Notes: generated by a model not told the origin, from the letters alone. A stretch of DNA of 64,000 nucleotides from Halomonas sp. NO4 (GCF_010994375.1 NZ_WHMA01000005.1:124001-188000); one strand, 5' to 3'. Numbered from the stretch's first letter, positions 30,501 to 38,248 are shown. Program-made: numbers and translations.

Positions 30501-32843
30501 CTCGAGGGCCACGCGGAAATAGCGCCGCGCCGTGGCGAAGGCCTGAGCCTGATAGACGGCCCTGCCGGCCTGCAGGCCGATTCGGGCGTAGCGCAGACGC
30601 TCGGCCGGCGCCTCGACCAGAGAGGCCCCGTCGATGACGTGGCTGAAGAGCTCGACCACCCGCCCCTTCCGTTCTTCGGGACTCAGCGCCTGCAGCAGCA
30701 GGCGCACCACGTTGAGGTGGCGCGAGGCGCGCAGCCGCTCGTCCAGCCGGTCGTGAACCGCCAGGCGAACCTGATCGTGGCGGAAGCGGTAACGGGCCGA
30801 CTCCAGCCCGGCAAGCTCGGCCTCCGGCACCTTGAGCTGCCCCAGCGCCTGAAAGACTTGGTGGTCACCCCCGTGGGGCACCAGGATGCTCGCCGCAACG
30901 GCTGGCTCGAGCCGCGAGGCGGCCTCGCCCTGCGAGAGCAGGTGGACCTGGGCCAGGGTGCGCAGCGTGAAGGTGCTGCCGATGCAGGAGGCCGTCTCGA
31001 GCAGGTCCACGGTCGGGGCGGAAAGGCCGTCGATCCGCTCGACGAGAAAGCGCGTCACGCTCTCCGGCACCAGCGCCTCGCCCAGTCGCGCCAGATCCAG
31101 CCGCCAGCATCCGGCCGCGGCATCCAGCGTGATCAGGCCCCGCTCCTGCATCGCCTGGAGATACTCGCGCACGAAGAAGGGGTTGCCCCTGGCGACGTGA
31201 TGGACATGGCGGGCCAGCTCGGCGACGTCGTCCCCATCGCGCGACAGGGTCCTGGCGAGCAAGGCCCGCACGGCCGCCTCGGGCAGGGGCCCCAGCTCGA
31301 TGCGCTCGCAGTGCGCTACCTGGGCCCGCACCGCCTCGAGGCGGCGGCGCACCGGGTGCTCCGACCACAGCTCGTCGGAACGAAAGCCCAGCATCAGCAC
31401 CAGGTTCTCCAGGTCGGGGGCCTCGACCAGGGTGCCGATCAGTTCCAGGGAGGCGGGATCGGCCCATTGCAGGTCGTCGAGAAAGAGCACCAGCCGCTCG
31501 ACCTCATCGGCAAACACGCGCAGAAAGCGCACCACCACGCCGTTGAAGCGCCGGCTGGACTCGTTCGGGGAGGCCTCGTCCAGTTCCGGCTGCGGGCCCA
31601 ACAGTCCGGCCAGTTCGGGGATGGCGTCGGTCAGCAGCCGACCATGAGGGCCCAGCGCCGCTGCCAGCCGCTCCTTCAGCCGCTGGACCTCGGCCTCTCG
31701 TCCCGACAACGCCTGCCGCAGCATGCCGCGGGTGGCCTCGAGGAAGGCGAGGAAGGGCTGATGCTGACGAAACTGGTCGAACTTGCCGGCCCAGAGGCGA
31801 ATGCCGTGCTCGCGCAGCGAGTAGCGCAGGTGCTGGACCAAGGCCGTCTTGCCGATCCCGCTGGGGCCGGAGACGAGTACCGCCACGCGCTGCGTCGCGG
31901 GCGACCCGGTCAGCGCCGCCAGCACCCGCTCGACCTCGCGCTCGCGCCCGAACAGCTGATCCGGCAGCCGACAGTGCATTGCCACGTCGCGCTGCCCCAG
32001 CGCGAAGGCACGGATCGCTCCGGTGCGCTGGAACCGCCGCCGGCACTCCTCCAGGTCATGCAGCAAGCCCGTGGCACTGAGGTAGCGATCGTCGGGCTGC
32101 TTGTTGAGCAGGCGGGCGACGAGCTCGGCATAGGGGCGGGGCAGGTCCGCTCGCTGCTCGGTGAGCGAGGCGGCCACGCGTGTGGCATGCGCATGGACCA
32201 GGGCCGCCGGGTCGGCTTCCGCGAACGGCGGTGACCCGACAGCCAGAAAGTGGAAGATGGCGCCAAGGCTGTAGAGGTCGGAGGGGAAATCGGGCGCGAT
32301 GGCCAGTTCGCTGCACGCCTCGGGGGCCGCAAAGGCGAGCGCGGCCGACCTCTCCCGGTCGACCGCGTCGAGCGCCCCCGCCTGTTCGGGGCGAAAGGCG
32401 AATTCCAGGGTGACGAGCCGGCTTCGCTCGGCCGTGGCGTCGAGCAGGAGGGTATCGGGACACAGGGCCAGATGGACAATGCCCTCGGCGTGCAGCGCCA
32501 GGACATTGCGGGCCACGGCGATGGATACCGCGAGCAGTGCGTCGAGGGGCAGACCGCCGGCGGGAACCTGCTGGCGCAGCGGGACCGCCGGCGGGTCACG
32601 CCAGACCATGGCGACCCCGGCATCGGTGCGCACGACCACCAACCGCTCGGGTGTCACGCCCGGCGGCAGCTCACCCGCCAGCTCGTAGGCGCGCTGGTAG
32701 CGGGCCAGCTGGCGCAGTTCCCCCGTTGGCTGCCTGGGGACTTCGATCAGCACCGCCTCCCCGGCGGGGGAGTGCCCACGATAGAGCAGGGTCGTGGCGG
32801 TTGCCGCCAGTCGCGCCTCGACGCGGTAACCGGGTAAGTACAT
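27558..32843 (-). CDS. pseudokinase / AAA-ATPase / GAF / class III nucleotide cyclase
   Basis: 1761 residues, the largest protein here. Domains in order: protein-kinase-like fold (about 1-285); ATPase with Walker A GPSGIGKT (about 325-332) and Walker B LVLFLDDLQWAD (about 450-460); a long helical TPR-like/MalT-like region (about 580-1300); GAF sensor (about 1308-1478); class III adenylate/guanylate cyclase (about 1505-1665) with both metal Asp motifs (FADLRAFT at about 1518, GDGVLALF at about 1560) and the transition-state Asn/Arg (LGDAVNTASRLE at about 1631). The kinase lacks the VAIK Lys (VLIEV), HRD reads HLALCP and DFG is absent, so it should be a pseudokinase. The usual adenylate-specifying Lys before the second Asp is Ser (GSYLGDG). 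No membrane segment. ATG 32843 has AGAGG upstream. It follows the lipoxygenase gene by 34 bases and is probably cotranscribed. Confidence 0.88.
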   Translation of the reverse strand: MYLPGYRVEARLAATATTLLYRGHSPAGEAVLIEVPRQPTGELRQLARYQRAYELAGELPPGVTPERLVVVRTDAGVAMVWRDPPAVPLRQQVPAGGLPLDALLAVSIAVARNVLALHAEGIVHLALCPDTLLLDATAERSRLVTLEFAFRPEQAGALDAVDRERSAALAFAAPEACSELAIAPDFPSDLYSLGAIFHFLAVGSPPFAEADPAALVHAHATRVAASLTEQRADLPRPYAELVARLLNKQPDDRYLSATGLLHDLEECRRRFQRTGAIRAFALGQRDVAMHCRLPDQLFGREREVERVLAALTGSPATQRVAVLVSGPSGIGKTALVQHLRYSLREHGIRLWAGKFDQFRQHQPFLAFLEATRGMLRQALSGREAEVQRLKERLAAALGPHGRLLTDAIPELAGLLGPQPELDEASPNESSRRFNGVVVRFLRVFADEVERLVLFLDDLQWADPASLELIGTLVEAPDLENLVLMLGFRSDELWSEHPVRRRLEAVRAQVAHCERIELGPLPEAAVRALLARTLSRDGDDVAELARHVHHVARGNPFFVREYLQAMQERGLITLDAAAGCWRLDLARLGEALVPESVTRFLVERIDGLSAPTVDLLETASCIGSTFTLRTLAQVHLLSQGEAASRLEPAVAASILVPHGGDHQVFQALGQLKVPEAELAGLESARYRFRHDQVRLAVHDRLDERLRASRHLNVVRLLLQALSPEERKGRVVELFSHVIDGASLVEAPAERLRYARIGLQAGRAVYQAQAFATARRYFRVALELLPDEDWCEHHGLVLGLNKGLAECALALGEARQCEALAQHMLAQTLDPVDRAWVQGLRLQYLAAERRFEEASDVLVEAAGSLGVRLARRPHRGHVLMATVRALLDQWNTPPSRYASLPPAEDRKIIEAVRLLANSASTAYFSNPNMLPLIGILCTRLSLVHGLNKSSAYGFAVWGLVLCGVLGWIERGSAFGELSLAVGRRYPGPEQARAAFVVRTFILHWTRPYGEVAAQLLEGWEWCRKAGDEETAVYSGGAAVYTWMAEGASLDFPARHPQVIDYLRDANQPHTQHSFLAWAQLMALLQRKSLPEELSGPWFDFAARMQEFEREDNRVQRVMSLLPAAILDVLAGRHERAERRFRRIAAQEEGLVGQSLLVTLVFFRSLNTYRLAPGAEARRAWRDLPRQRRRLRRWARHAPDNLAHRVALLEAEALIAAGRHAEAVLTLHHAASLAGPALPFFQALALQRLAEVLRLTGNLSEVAHLGQRVVALYARWGSPSLAHQAARALDLAEEAPLADAASPLTDGGNLDLQGLMGAVGAISSEIDQDALLERLMTTLLRAGNADRGLLVLLDEAGTRTVEVEAVGGEGIRRLATPLADFEPVAGPVVELTLRGGEPVAVNQARSDALVADNAHVARAGVESLLGVPISIAGRVAGAIYLENHAAAGAFPPGRVAMIRALGTQTGIALENARLYRRVQEALVHQTHLAKANHRFVPQQVLASLGYESITEVELDHAAERQMTVLFADLRAFTRLSEEIGPGGTIRVINRYLAHVQPGITANGGFIGSYLGDGVLALFPDSADAALHGAIAMARGLASYNDRRGELPELQFGIGVQSGQVILGTIGDPVQMQCGVLGDAVNTASRLESLTKHYGADLLVGEGTVATLRQRERVSLRCLGRVALRGRREAVTLYECLDVYPDARRATLLAGREEFEAVTALFQEGASSAASQRLAAYLASYPDDVVARRLQADHAGVLLPPQAPS

Positions 32844-32853
32844 CTCGCCCTCT

Positions 32854-32870
32854 GGCGACCGCAAGTCGCC
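32854..32870 (-). other. intercistronic hairpin between the lipoxygenase and cyclase genes
   Basis: Perfect six-base stem GGCGAC / GTCGCC with a five-base loop, entirely inside the 34-base gap and ending ten bases before the cyclase start. It could modulate processing, readthrough or translation of the downstream gene (inference). There is no T-run, so termination is unlikely. Confidence 0.5.
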
Positions 32871-32877
32871 TAAGCGT

Positions 32878-34431
32878 TCAATACTGGATGCTGGCGGGAA
32901 TGGTGTGCGCGTACTGGTCGGGCGACTCCGCCTGGAGCGGCTGGAATTGCACGCCGCCGTACCGGCCCTTGTCGATGTCCGCACTCACCTGCCGCAAGTC
33001 ATCATGAAACCGGTCCGCCGCGGCCTGCAGCCCCGAGTCGAGAAACGCATACTGCGTCTCCAGCAGGTTGGGCGGGATGGCCCAGGTGCGAAAGAACATC
33101 TCCTGGGCCAGCTCGGCACGCGCCAGGTCGTCCCCCGTGAACACCTCGCCGGGCTTGACCGGCGGTGCCTCGCAGTCGCGAGGCGGGGCCCGCCGGATAC
33201 GCAGGCATTTGTTGACCGCACTGCGATAGCCGGTCTCGGGGTCACGGTGGGTGATGGCGGTGGCGAAATTCTCGTGATCCCCGCCATGGACGACCGAGTT
33301 GTTCCAGATGTAGATGGCCATGGCATGTGCCAAGATCTCGGGCTCGAGGCTCTCGCGGGCATCGGGGAAGCCCAGCACATGGGCGTGGCAGTAGCGGGCC
33401 CAGTTCGCCACGTAGCGGCTCTGCTCGGGCGAAGCGAGAATGTGTTCCGCCACGCGACGGGTGAAGGGCAGGAAGGCGTTGTCGAAGTAGCCCTTCAGCC
33501 AGGCGACGTAGCGCCCCGGGGTCTCGAGCTGGGGGCGCATGTAGTCGAAGGCGGGATAGGCATTGCCGTAGCGCGATGCCGGCAGGCCGCGGTAGCCCGC
33601 CCCGAACAGCTGCTTGACGTTGAAGCCGTTGGCCGTCAGCGGGTCGAAGCGCGTGCCCTGGGCGTTGTTGGCCACCACCGACTCGGCGCTTTCCAGCACG
33701 GCATGGTCGAGCGGCAAGGCGTAGGTGCTGTGCGGGGAGAACAGCTGAAACAGCGGATGCGCCACCGGAATCGCGGTCTTGGTGATGGCGTTGACGGCAT
33801 CCATGGGAAAATGAATCGCCGGATGGACCACGAACAGGATGTGGTAGGAAGCCCCCTGCAGGGCGTAGAGCTTGGCGATGTCCCAGGCGCTGTCCTCGGG
33901 TTGAATCCAGACACCGGCCTGGCCCTCGTCATGGCCCAGCTGAATGCAGCGCACGCTGGGCGCCTGACTGTCCGGCTGCTGAATGAAGACCTTGGTCGCG
34001 GCGACATGGGTTCCGGGAATCGGGTCGATGAGGTGCATCGCCGAGAAGTCATACTTCCACCAGCGGCCCTCATCGAACGGCAGACCGACCGGGCAGGGCT
34101 CGCGATCCCGCTCCTCCAGCGGCCGGTAGAAGCGTGTGAACAGGGTCTCCAGCATCATCTCGTTGAAACGGGCATCGTCCACGCCGTGCCAGCTGTCCAA
34201 CTGGCGAGCCGCCATCCGGGCCGCCACCGGCTTGAACTGCAGCTGCGCTTCGAGGTAGCGCTTGCCGATGGTCTGCTGGAACAGCAGATCTTCCATCGGC
34301 GGAATATGCAGGACCTCGTCAGCGCACTGAAGCGGGTAACTGGGCGATGGCTGCGGCCAGGGCCCCTTGCGGGCATACAGGAACTGCTCGGGAAAATCGC
34401 CTTCCTCGGGAACGGGAGCTTGCTGAGACAT
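32878..34431 (-). CDS. lipoxygenase family protein
   Basis: 517 residues resembling the catalytic domain of lipoxygenases, which dioxygenate polyunsaturated fatty acids with a non-haem iron. Candidate iron ligands: H203 and H207 in VVHPAIHFP (three residues between, where H-x4-H is usual), H382 and H386 in VVHGGDHENF (second position usually Asn), and the C-terminal carboxylate. HPLFQLFSPH (225-234) matches the family HPL...PH segment. The spacing H207 to H382 equals that between H366 and H541 of rabbit 15-LOX. The chain ends IPASIQY, so the terminal residue is Tyr where Ile is standard. No PLAT domain and no signal peptide, so probably cytosolic. AGGTGG precedes the ATG. Confidence 0.85.
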   Translation of the reverse strand: MSQQAPVPEEGDFPEQFLYARKGPWPQPSPSYPLQCADEVLHIPPMEDLLFQQTIGKRYLEAQLQFKPVAARMAARQLDSWHGVDDARFNEMMLETLFTRFYRPLEERDREPCPVGLPFDEGRWWKYDFSAMHLIDPIPGTHVAATKVFIQQPDSQAPSVRCIQLGHDEGQAGVWIQPEDSAWDIAKLYALQGASYHILFVVHPAIHFPMDAVNAITKTAIPVAHPLFQLFSPHSTYALPLDHAVLESAESVVANNAQGTRFDPLTANGFNVKQLFGAGYRGLPASRYGNAYPAFDYMRPQLETPGRYVAWLKGYFDNAFLPFTRRVAEHILASPEQSRYVANWARYCHAHVLGFPDARESLEPEILAHAMAIYIWNNSVVHGGDHENFATAITHRDPETGYRSAVNKCLRIRRAPPRDCEAPPVKPGEVFTGDDLARAELAQEMFFRTWAIPPNLLETQYAFLDSGLQAAADRFHDDLRQVSADIDKGRYGGVQFQPLQAESPDQYAHTIPASIQY

Positions 34432-34590
34432 GGCCGAGCCACCTTCGTCAGGGAATGAGCCGTCGCGAGCCGGGCCGCCAGCAGTGAAGCGAGCCCCGCC
34501 TTCCGCCCATGGGAAATCACCACAGTCAAAACCAATAGTCGATGACAGTCAGTTACGTCAATTGACAAAGAGCCGGGCGATGGCCATGCC

Positions 34591-35289
34591 TCAGACGCCG
34601 CTCTGGAGCCGCTCATTGGCGGCCACCAGCTTCATCCGGGTGTCGAGGTAGAGGGTGTTGTCGAGCATCATGCGAAGCTCCGGGTCACGCCGGCAGAGCC
34701 GCAGAAGAGCCTCCGTGGTGATGATGAAGTAGCGCGACGGCTCTGCCAGCGTCACGGTGGCCGTTGCCGCTTCGCCGCTGAAGCAGGTCATCTCGCCAAT
34801 GAAGCTCGGCGGGCGGCAGTGGCCCACCAGCCGCCCGCCCGACCAGACCTCGGCATGGCCCTGGGAGAGATAGATCAGTGCGCCGATGCGTTCCCCCTGG
34901 GTGGCCAGGGTGGTGCCCGCCTCGGCACTCTCCCAGCGCCCGGCCTTGAGCAGCCTGCGCGCCATGGGAGCAGTCATGCCGGGGAACTTGGCCTGAATGA
35001 ACGCCTGCTCCTCGTCGTTGAGGCGCACCAGGTAGCGCAGTATCAACAGCCTCGCCAGGCCGGCGAGGCTAATCAGGATCCACAGGACCTGATTGATCAC
35101 CGAAGAGAGGTTGAAATTCTGCGACAGCGAGGTCAGCACCAAGGTCGCCCCCAGCAGGTTGATCAGGGTGTAGGGGTAGTTGTTACCGCGCAGAAAACCG
35201 AGCTGCAGGCCGGCATAGGCGCCGATGAACAGGGCCACACCGGTCATGCCCAGAACATCGTGGATCAGACCCTCCGGGTAATCCAGCAT
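34591..35289 (-). CDS. membrane protein with C-terminal cyclic-nucleotide-binding fold
   Basis: 232 residues. N-terminal half: about three membrane helices (12-33, 40-57, 64-84) resembling the CBU_0592 membrane domain. C-terminal half (about 105-220): cNMP-binding (CAP_ED) fold with GRLVGHCRPPSFIGEM and the phosphate-binding cassette at 163-179. The cassette has GE but ATATV where most binders have PRxATV, so the phosphate-binding Arg is absent and ligand binding is uncertain. AGGAGG precedes the ATG. It lies 159 bases upstream of the lipoxygenase gene on the same strand and may be the first gene of the lipoxygenase-cyclase unit. The 159-base gap shows no clear terminator. Confidence 0.82.
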   Translation of the reverse strand: MLDYPEGLIHDVLGMTGVALFIGAYAGLQLGFLRGNNYPYTLINLLGATLVLTSLSQNFNLSSVINQVLWILISLAGLARLLILRYLVRLNDEEQAFIQAKFPGMTAPMARRLLKAGRWESAEAGTTLATQGERIGALIYLSQGHAEVWSGGRLVGHCRPPSFIGEMTCFSGEAATATVTLAEPSRYFIITTEALLRLCRRDPELRMMLDNTLYLDTRMKLVAANERLQSGV

Positions 35290-35464
35290 CGCCCCTCCTG
35301 CGAGTCCCGGAACGGACGGCGCCTTGCGTCAACTGCGCCTCCATCGGCATATACTGAGGAAAGGTTAGCAGCATCACGGCTATGCTGCCGGGCAGCGGAA
35401 TTGATTCTCACCCGCGCCAGGCGTAGCGTGATGAGACACATCCACAGGCAGGGAGGGCCGCTCC

Positions 35465-35572
35465 ATGGCCGATGGGAAAAGCAAGAGCGTGATCAAGCGG
35501 GTGTATGTGCCGACGCATGTGAAAGTCGGGCCGAATGGGGAGCGGGTGATTGTGCCGGGGCATTATCGATGA
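35465..35572 (+). CDS. 35-residue small basic protein
   Basis: A short ORF with a good ribosome binding site (GGGAGGG, seven-base spacer). The product is lysine/arginine/valine rich, with VYVPTHVKVGPNGERVIVPG near the end, a pattern that looks like a real small soluble protein rather than random sequence. Function unknown. It is divergent from the membrane cNMP-fold gene and convergent with the pilin operon. Confidence 0.55.
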   Translation: MADGKSKSVIKRVYVPTHVKVGPNGERVIVPGHYR

Positions 35573-35590
35573 CATGCGCTCAAGTTTACT

Positions 35591-36883
35591 TCAAGGCTCA
35601 TACCACTCCCCAATGAAATTACCTTCGAATATCAGGGTATCATCTTCTCTCTCATTTTCGAAGTGCCACTTATCTTTTGCTTCCTGGCTCAGCAGGTCAA
35701 ATGCAGCATTCAAAGAAGCTTGGTCATATCGATAATCATTACCACCTCCCCCAGAAATATCAATTGACACTGGATCATATCCCAAATCGCCGTCTTCGCC
35801 ACGACGGCTATATTTTGATGTTATGATGGATCCATCAAAATCGCTCCCTCCCCCACCTTTAACGGAATAGTCACCCAGAACAATTATCACGCCATCAAAC
35901 CCGGGATCACCCTTAAACTCGATATCACCATCAACCACCAGAATCCCGCTACCTTCCACACCTCCTGAAAAATGCTCACTATCGGGCTCTACATAACTGC
36001 CTTCAGCATCGTACCCGCCAACACGAGCCACATAGCTGTCTCTACCTGTCAAGAAGTTAATGCCGCTCAACTCACCACTGAGTGAGTCAATCTTGTTGGC
36101 CTCGCCATAAACCATTCCAATAAACTCATGAAACCCAGAAATCTTGCTTTCCCTTAATATTGGCTCGGATATATTGCTATCTATACCACCTCGATAATTG
36201 CATAGCCGATAATTTTGACCACCTGTGTCTTTACAGGCACCATCGGGGGGAAAGTACACACCATCCTCGACAACGGGATCATCATCATTATCACCCAGCA
36301 ATGAATCGATTATCCTTTCTGCTGAAGCAACATCCATGGTACTGATTGCCGCATTAGTTCTTCCATAAAGCTCTTCCTCTTTCGTGCCATCATATTCTGC
36401 TTGCGAGCTTACTGGGCTGAAAAAGTCGATAGGTGAAGGTATCGTTTTTGGCGAAAGGCCAAGGAAGCCTACTCCAGCCGGGTCAATGATTGCCACGACC
36501 TCACGGGAAGCTCCCACTCCACCTATCACCCCCTTGCCCTTGACGAAATGAACATTTTCCGAAACTGATTTACCTAATACATAATAGCAACTCGCCTTTT
36601 CCAGGCTGGCTGTACAGAGATCACCATCTTGTTTAAAATCCACACTTTCAATATCTGAAACCTCATGGAAATCCAGTGTCGTTAAACTTCTTTTATCTTT
36701 TATATCAGCAATCTTTTCTGAAACAGCCAACTCCGCTACCATCTGCGCTTCAGTTGTCGCCTTGTAATTTCCCGCCAGTCGCTCGTCAACCAGCGACGAC
36801 TGCATACCGGAAAGGCCGAGCATCAGCGACATGGTCAGCATGGAGAGGACGACGACCAGTGCAGCACCATTTTGCTGTTTCAT
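35591..36883 (-). CDS. PilX-like minor pilin with long C-terminal domain
   Basis: 430 residues. N-terminal PilX-type prepilin segment (MKQQNG then AALVVVLSML), cleaved after Gly6, with the conserved QSSLVDERLAGNYKATTEAQ region. The rest is extracellular; the part at about 300-400 has hydrophobic strands alternating with glycine turns (GILVVDGDIEFKGD, VIIVLGDYSVKGGGG), suggesting a beta-helix-like fold. Twice the usual PilX length. Clearly AT-richer than the flanking chromosome. Start ATG 36883 with GGGGT upstream; ATG 36895 overlaps the pilW stop (TGATG) and is an alternative. Confidence 0.85.
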   Translation of the reverse strand: MKQQNGAALVVVLSMLTMSLMLGLSGMQSSLVDERLAGNYKATTEAQMVAELAVSEKIADIKDKRSLTTLDFHEVSDIESVDFKQDGDLCTASLEKASCYYVLGKSVSENVHFVKGKGVIGGVGASREVVAIIDPAGVGFLGLSPKTIPSPIDFFSPVSSQAEYDGTKEEELYGRTNAAISTMDVASAERIIDSLLGDNDDDPVVEDGVYFPPDGACKDTGGQNYRLCNYRGGIDSNISEPILRESKISGFHEFIGMVYGEANKIDSLSGELSGINFLTGRDSYVARVGGYDAEGSYVEPDSEHFSGGVEGSGILVVDGDIEFKGDPGFDGVIIVLGDYSVKGGGGSDFDGSIITSKYSRRGEDGDLGYDPVSIDISGGGGNDYRYDQASLNAAFDLLSQEAKDKWHFENEREDDTLIFEGNFIGEWYEP

Positions 36884-36894
36884 ATGACACCCCA

Positions 36895-37344
36895 TCAATT
36901 GGCAACGGCTTCCGTACGGTTCATGGCGTGAAATACAAACTCATCATAACCCTTTTCATTATTACTCTTCAACTTAAGCGTTATCACATATGGCCAACTC
37001 GATTCATCAACAATATCTGAATCATCGTACAGCCCATCAACAACCGGCTCGCCTTCGTAAACGATACTATAGCTATCACCATTCACCGAAGGAGATATAG
37101 TATATTTATCTGAATCATAATCTCCACGACGAATCTCACGAAGCAATACATCAGCAGCAAACGTTAGCGCCGCTTGCTTATCAGCCAATTCCTCTACTTT
37201 TCTGAAGTTCTGAAACCCTGTCAGAAAAAACTGGCCGGCACCCAGAATGATGACGAGGCCGATCAGCAGCGCCACCATCAGCTCGACTAGGGAGAATCCT
37301 CCCTGCTTCGCACTGCATGTCAGCGCCGGCCTTGTCTCATCCAT
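36895..37344 (-). CDS. PilW-like minor pilin
   Basis: 149 residues. Prepilin leader of 16 residues cleaved at GG/FSLVELMV with Glu5 present, followed by a hydrophobic helix (ALLIGLVIILGAGQFFLTG). Shorter than typical PilW (often over 250 residues), so the C-terminal globular domain is reduced. AT-rich. Third from last in the minor-pilin operon, between pilV and pilX. Confidence 0.85.
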   Translation of the reverse strand: MDETRPALTCSAKQGGFSLVELMVALLIGLVIILGAGQFFLTGFQNFRKVEELADKQAALTFAADVLLREIRRGDYDSDKYTISPSVNGDSYSIVYEGEPVVDGLYDDSDIVDESSWPYVITLKLKSNNEKGYDEFVFHAMNRTEAVAN

Positions 37345-37349
37345 TGCAT

Positions 37350-37766
37350 TTACCCTGAGATATCCGGCAGACGGTATAGGTATTCAAAGCGTCCATCTCC
37401 TGCTTCAAGGCGGTTTTCTTCCCAGTTCACCGTTGCCTTGTATTCGCAGTCTTTTTCTTCCGAAACCTGACTATTTCCTGCATCCGACATGATTTTCCCG
37501 TCACCGAACCATTGCTCGACCCAATCGCTGGAGAGGGCTGAAATGTCCGAACCACTAGGACAGCCATTCAGTTCAGCCAATTTCGCCCATGTTCTTTCCT
37601 GGGCATCTATGGCAGCCAAAGTCGCTACGGATCTCTGATACCCCGCATGCGCACTCTGCAGCGACTTGATCTGCATGGCGGCAACGCCAAGAAGACCAAT
37701 GGAAAGCACCACCAGCGCCACCAGCGCTTCGATCAGGGTGAAGCCGCTTTGCTGCTTCGTCTTCAT
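37350..37766 (-). CDS. pilV: type IV pilus modification protein PilV
   Basis: 138 residues. Leader MKTKQQSG cleaved before FTLIEALVALVVLSIGLLGVAAMQ, the PilV signature. Minor pilin that primes type IV pilus assembly. The ATG overlaps the stop of the fimT-like gene by four bases. Confidence 0.88.
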   Translation of the reverse strand: MKTKQQSGFTLIEALVALVVLSIGLLGVAAMQIKSLQSAHAGYQRSVATLAAIDAQERTWAKLAELNGCPSGSDISALSSDWVEQWFGDGKIMSDAGNSQVSEEKDCEYKATVNWEENRLEAGDGRFEYLYRLPDISG

Positions 37767-38248
37767 GAGCCACCTCGACCGATTCTGCCGAACCCACTGA
37801 TTTCGATGCTCTTGCTGTCACCAGTGTCATGGGTGACCGTCAGTGTGCATCCGCCATCGCAGTCGGAGCTCTCGACGATCCGCCCCAGCCTGTCGAACTC
37901 GACGACGTTGCCGTCCGAAACCGTCACCTCATCGCCGGTGGATTCACGAATGCGAATGGCACTACCGCTTCCGTCGTCTGTCACGTAGACCCGATACTCC
38001 CATGGCGAGCTGGCCATGACCTCGAAGGAAACTTCCTCCCTCCGCTTGATGGCCTCGCTGCGGGCGAGATACAGGCCGGAGAGGATCTGGTTGTAATCGC
38101 TGTTGAGCCGGTTGGTGGCCATCATGCTCTGAAACCCCGGAATGGCGATCGTCGCCATGATGACGATCACGGCGATGGTGATAAGCAGCTCGATCAGCGT
38201 GAAGCCGCGCTGCCACATGCCGTCACCAGCAACCGGATTGGGCTGCAT
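37763..38248 (-). CDS. fimT: FimT/GspH-family minor pilin
   Basis: 161 residues. Leader cleaved at G/FTLIELLITIAVIVIMATIA, followed by LARSEAIKRRE, the FimT/GspH signature. Start chosen at ATG 38248, six bases after GGAG, which overlaps the end of pilE by 26 bases. ATG 38218 would leave a five-residue leader, and 38266 has no ribosome binding site. Confidence 0.87.
   Translation of the reverse strand: MQPNPVAGDGMWQRGFTLIELLITIAVIVIMATIAIPGFQSMMATNRLNSDYNQILSGLYLARSEAIKRREEVSFEVMASSPWEYRVYVTDDGSGSAIRIRESTGDEVTVSDGNVVEFDRLGRIVESSDCDGGCTLTVTHDTGDSKSIEISGFGRIGRGGS

Noticed and set aside
29166..32234. 1022-codon open frame on the plus strand, opposite the cyclase gene
   Set aside because: A shadow of high-GC codon bias: its residues mirror the complementary gene, with low complexity (Gln/His/Arg/Gly) and no motif. 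The minus-strand gene has clear domains.
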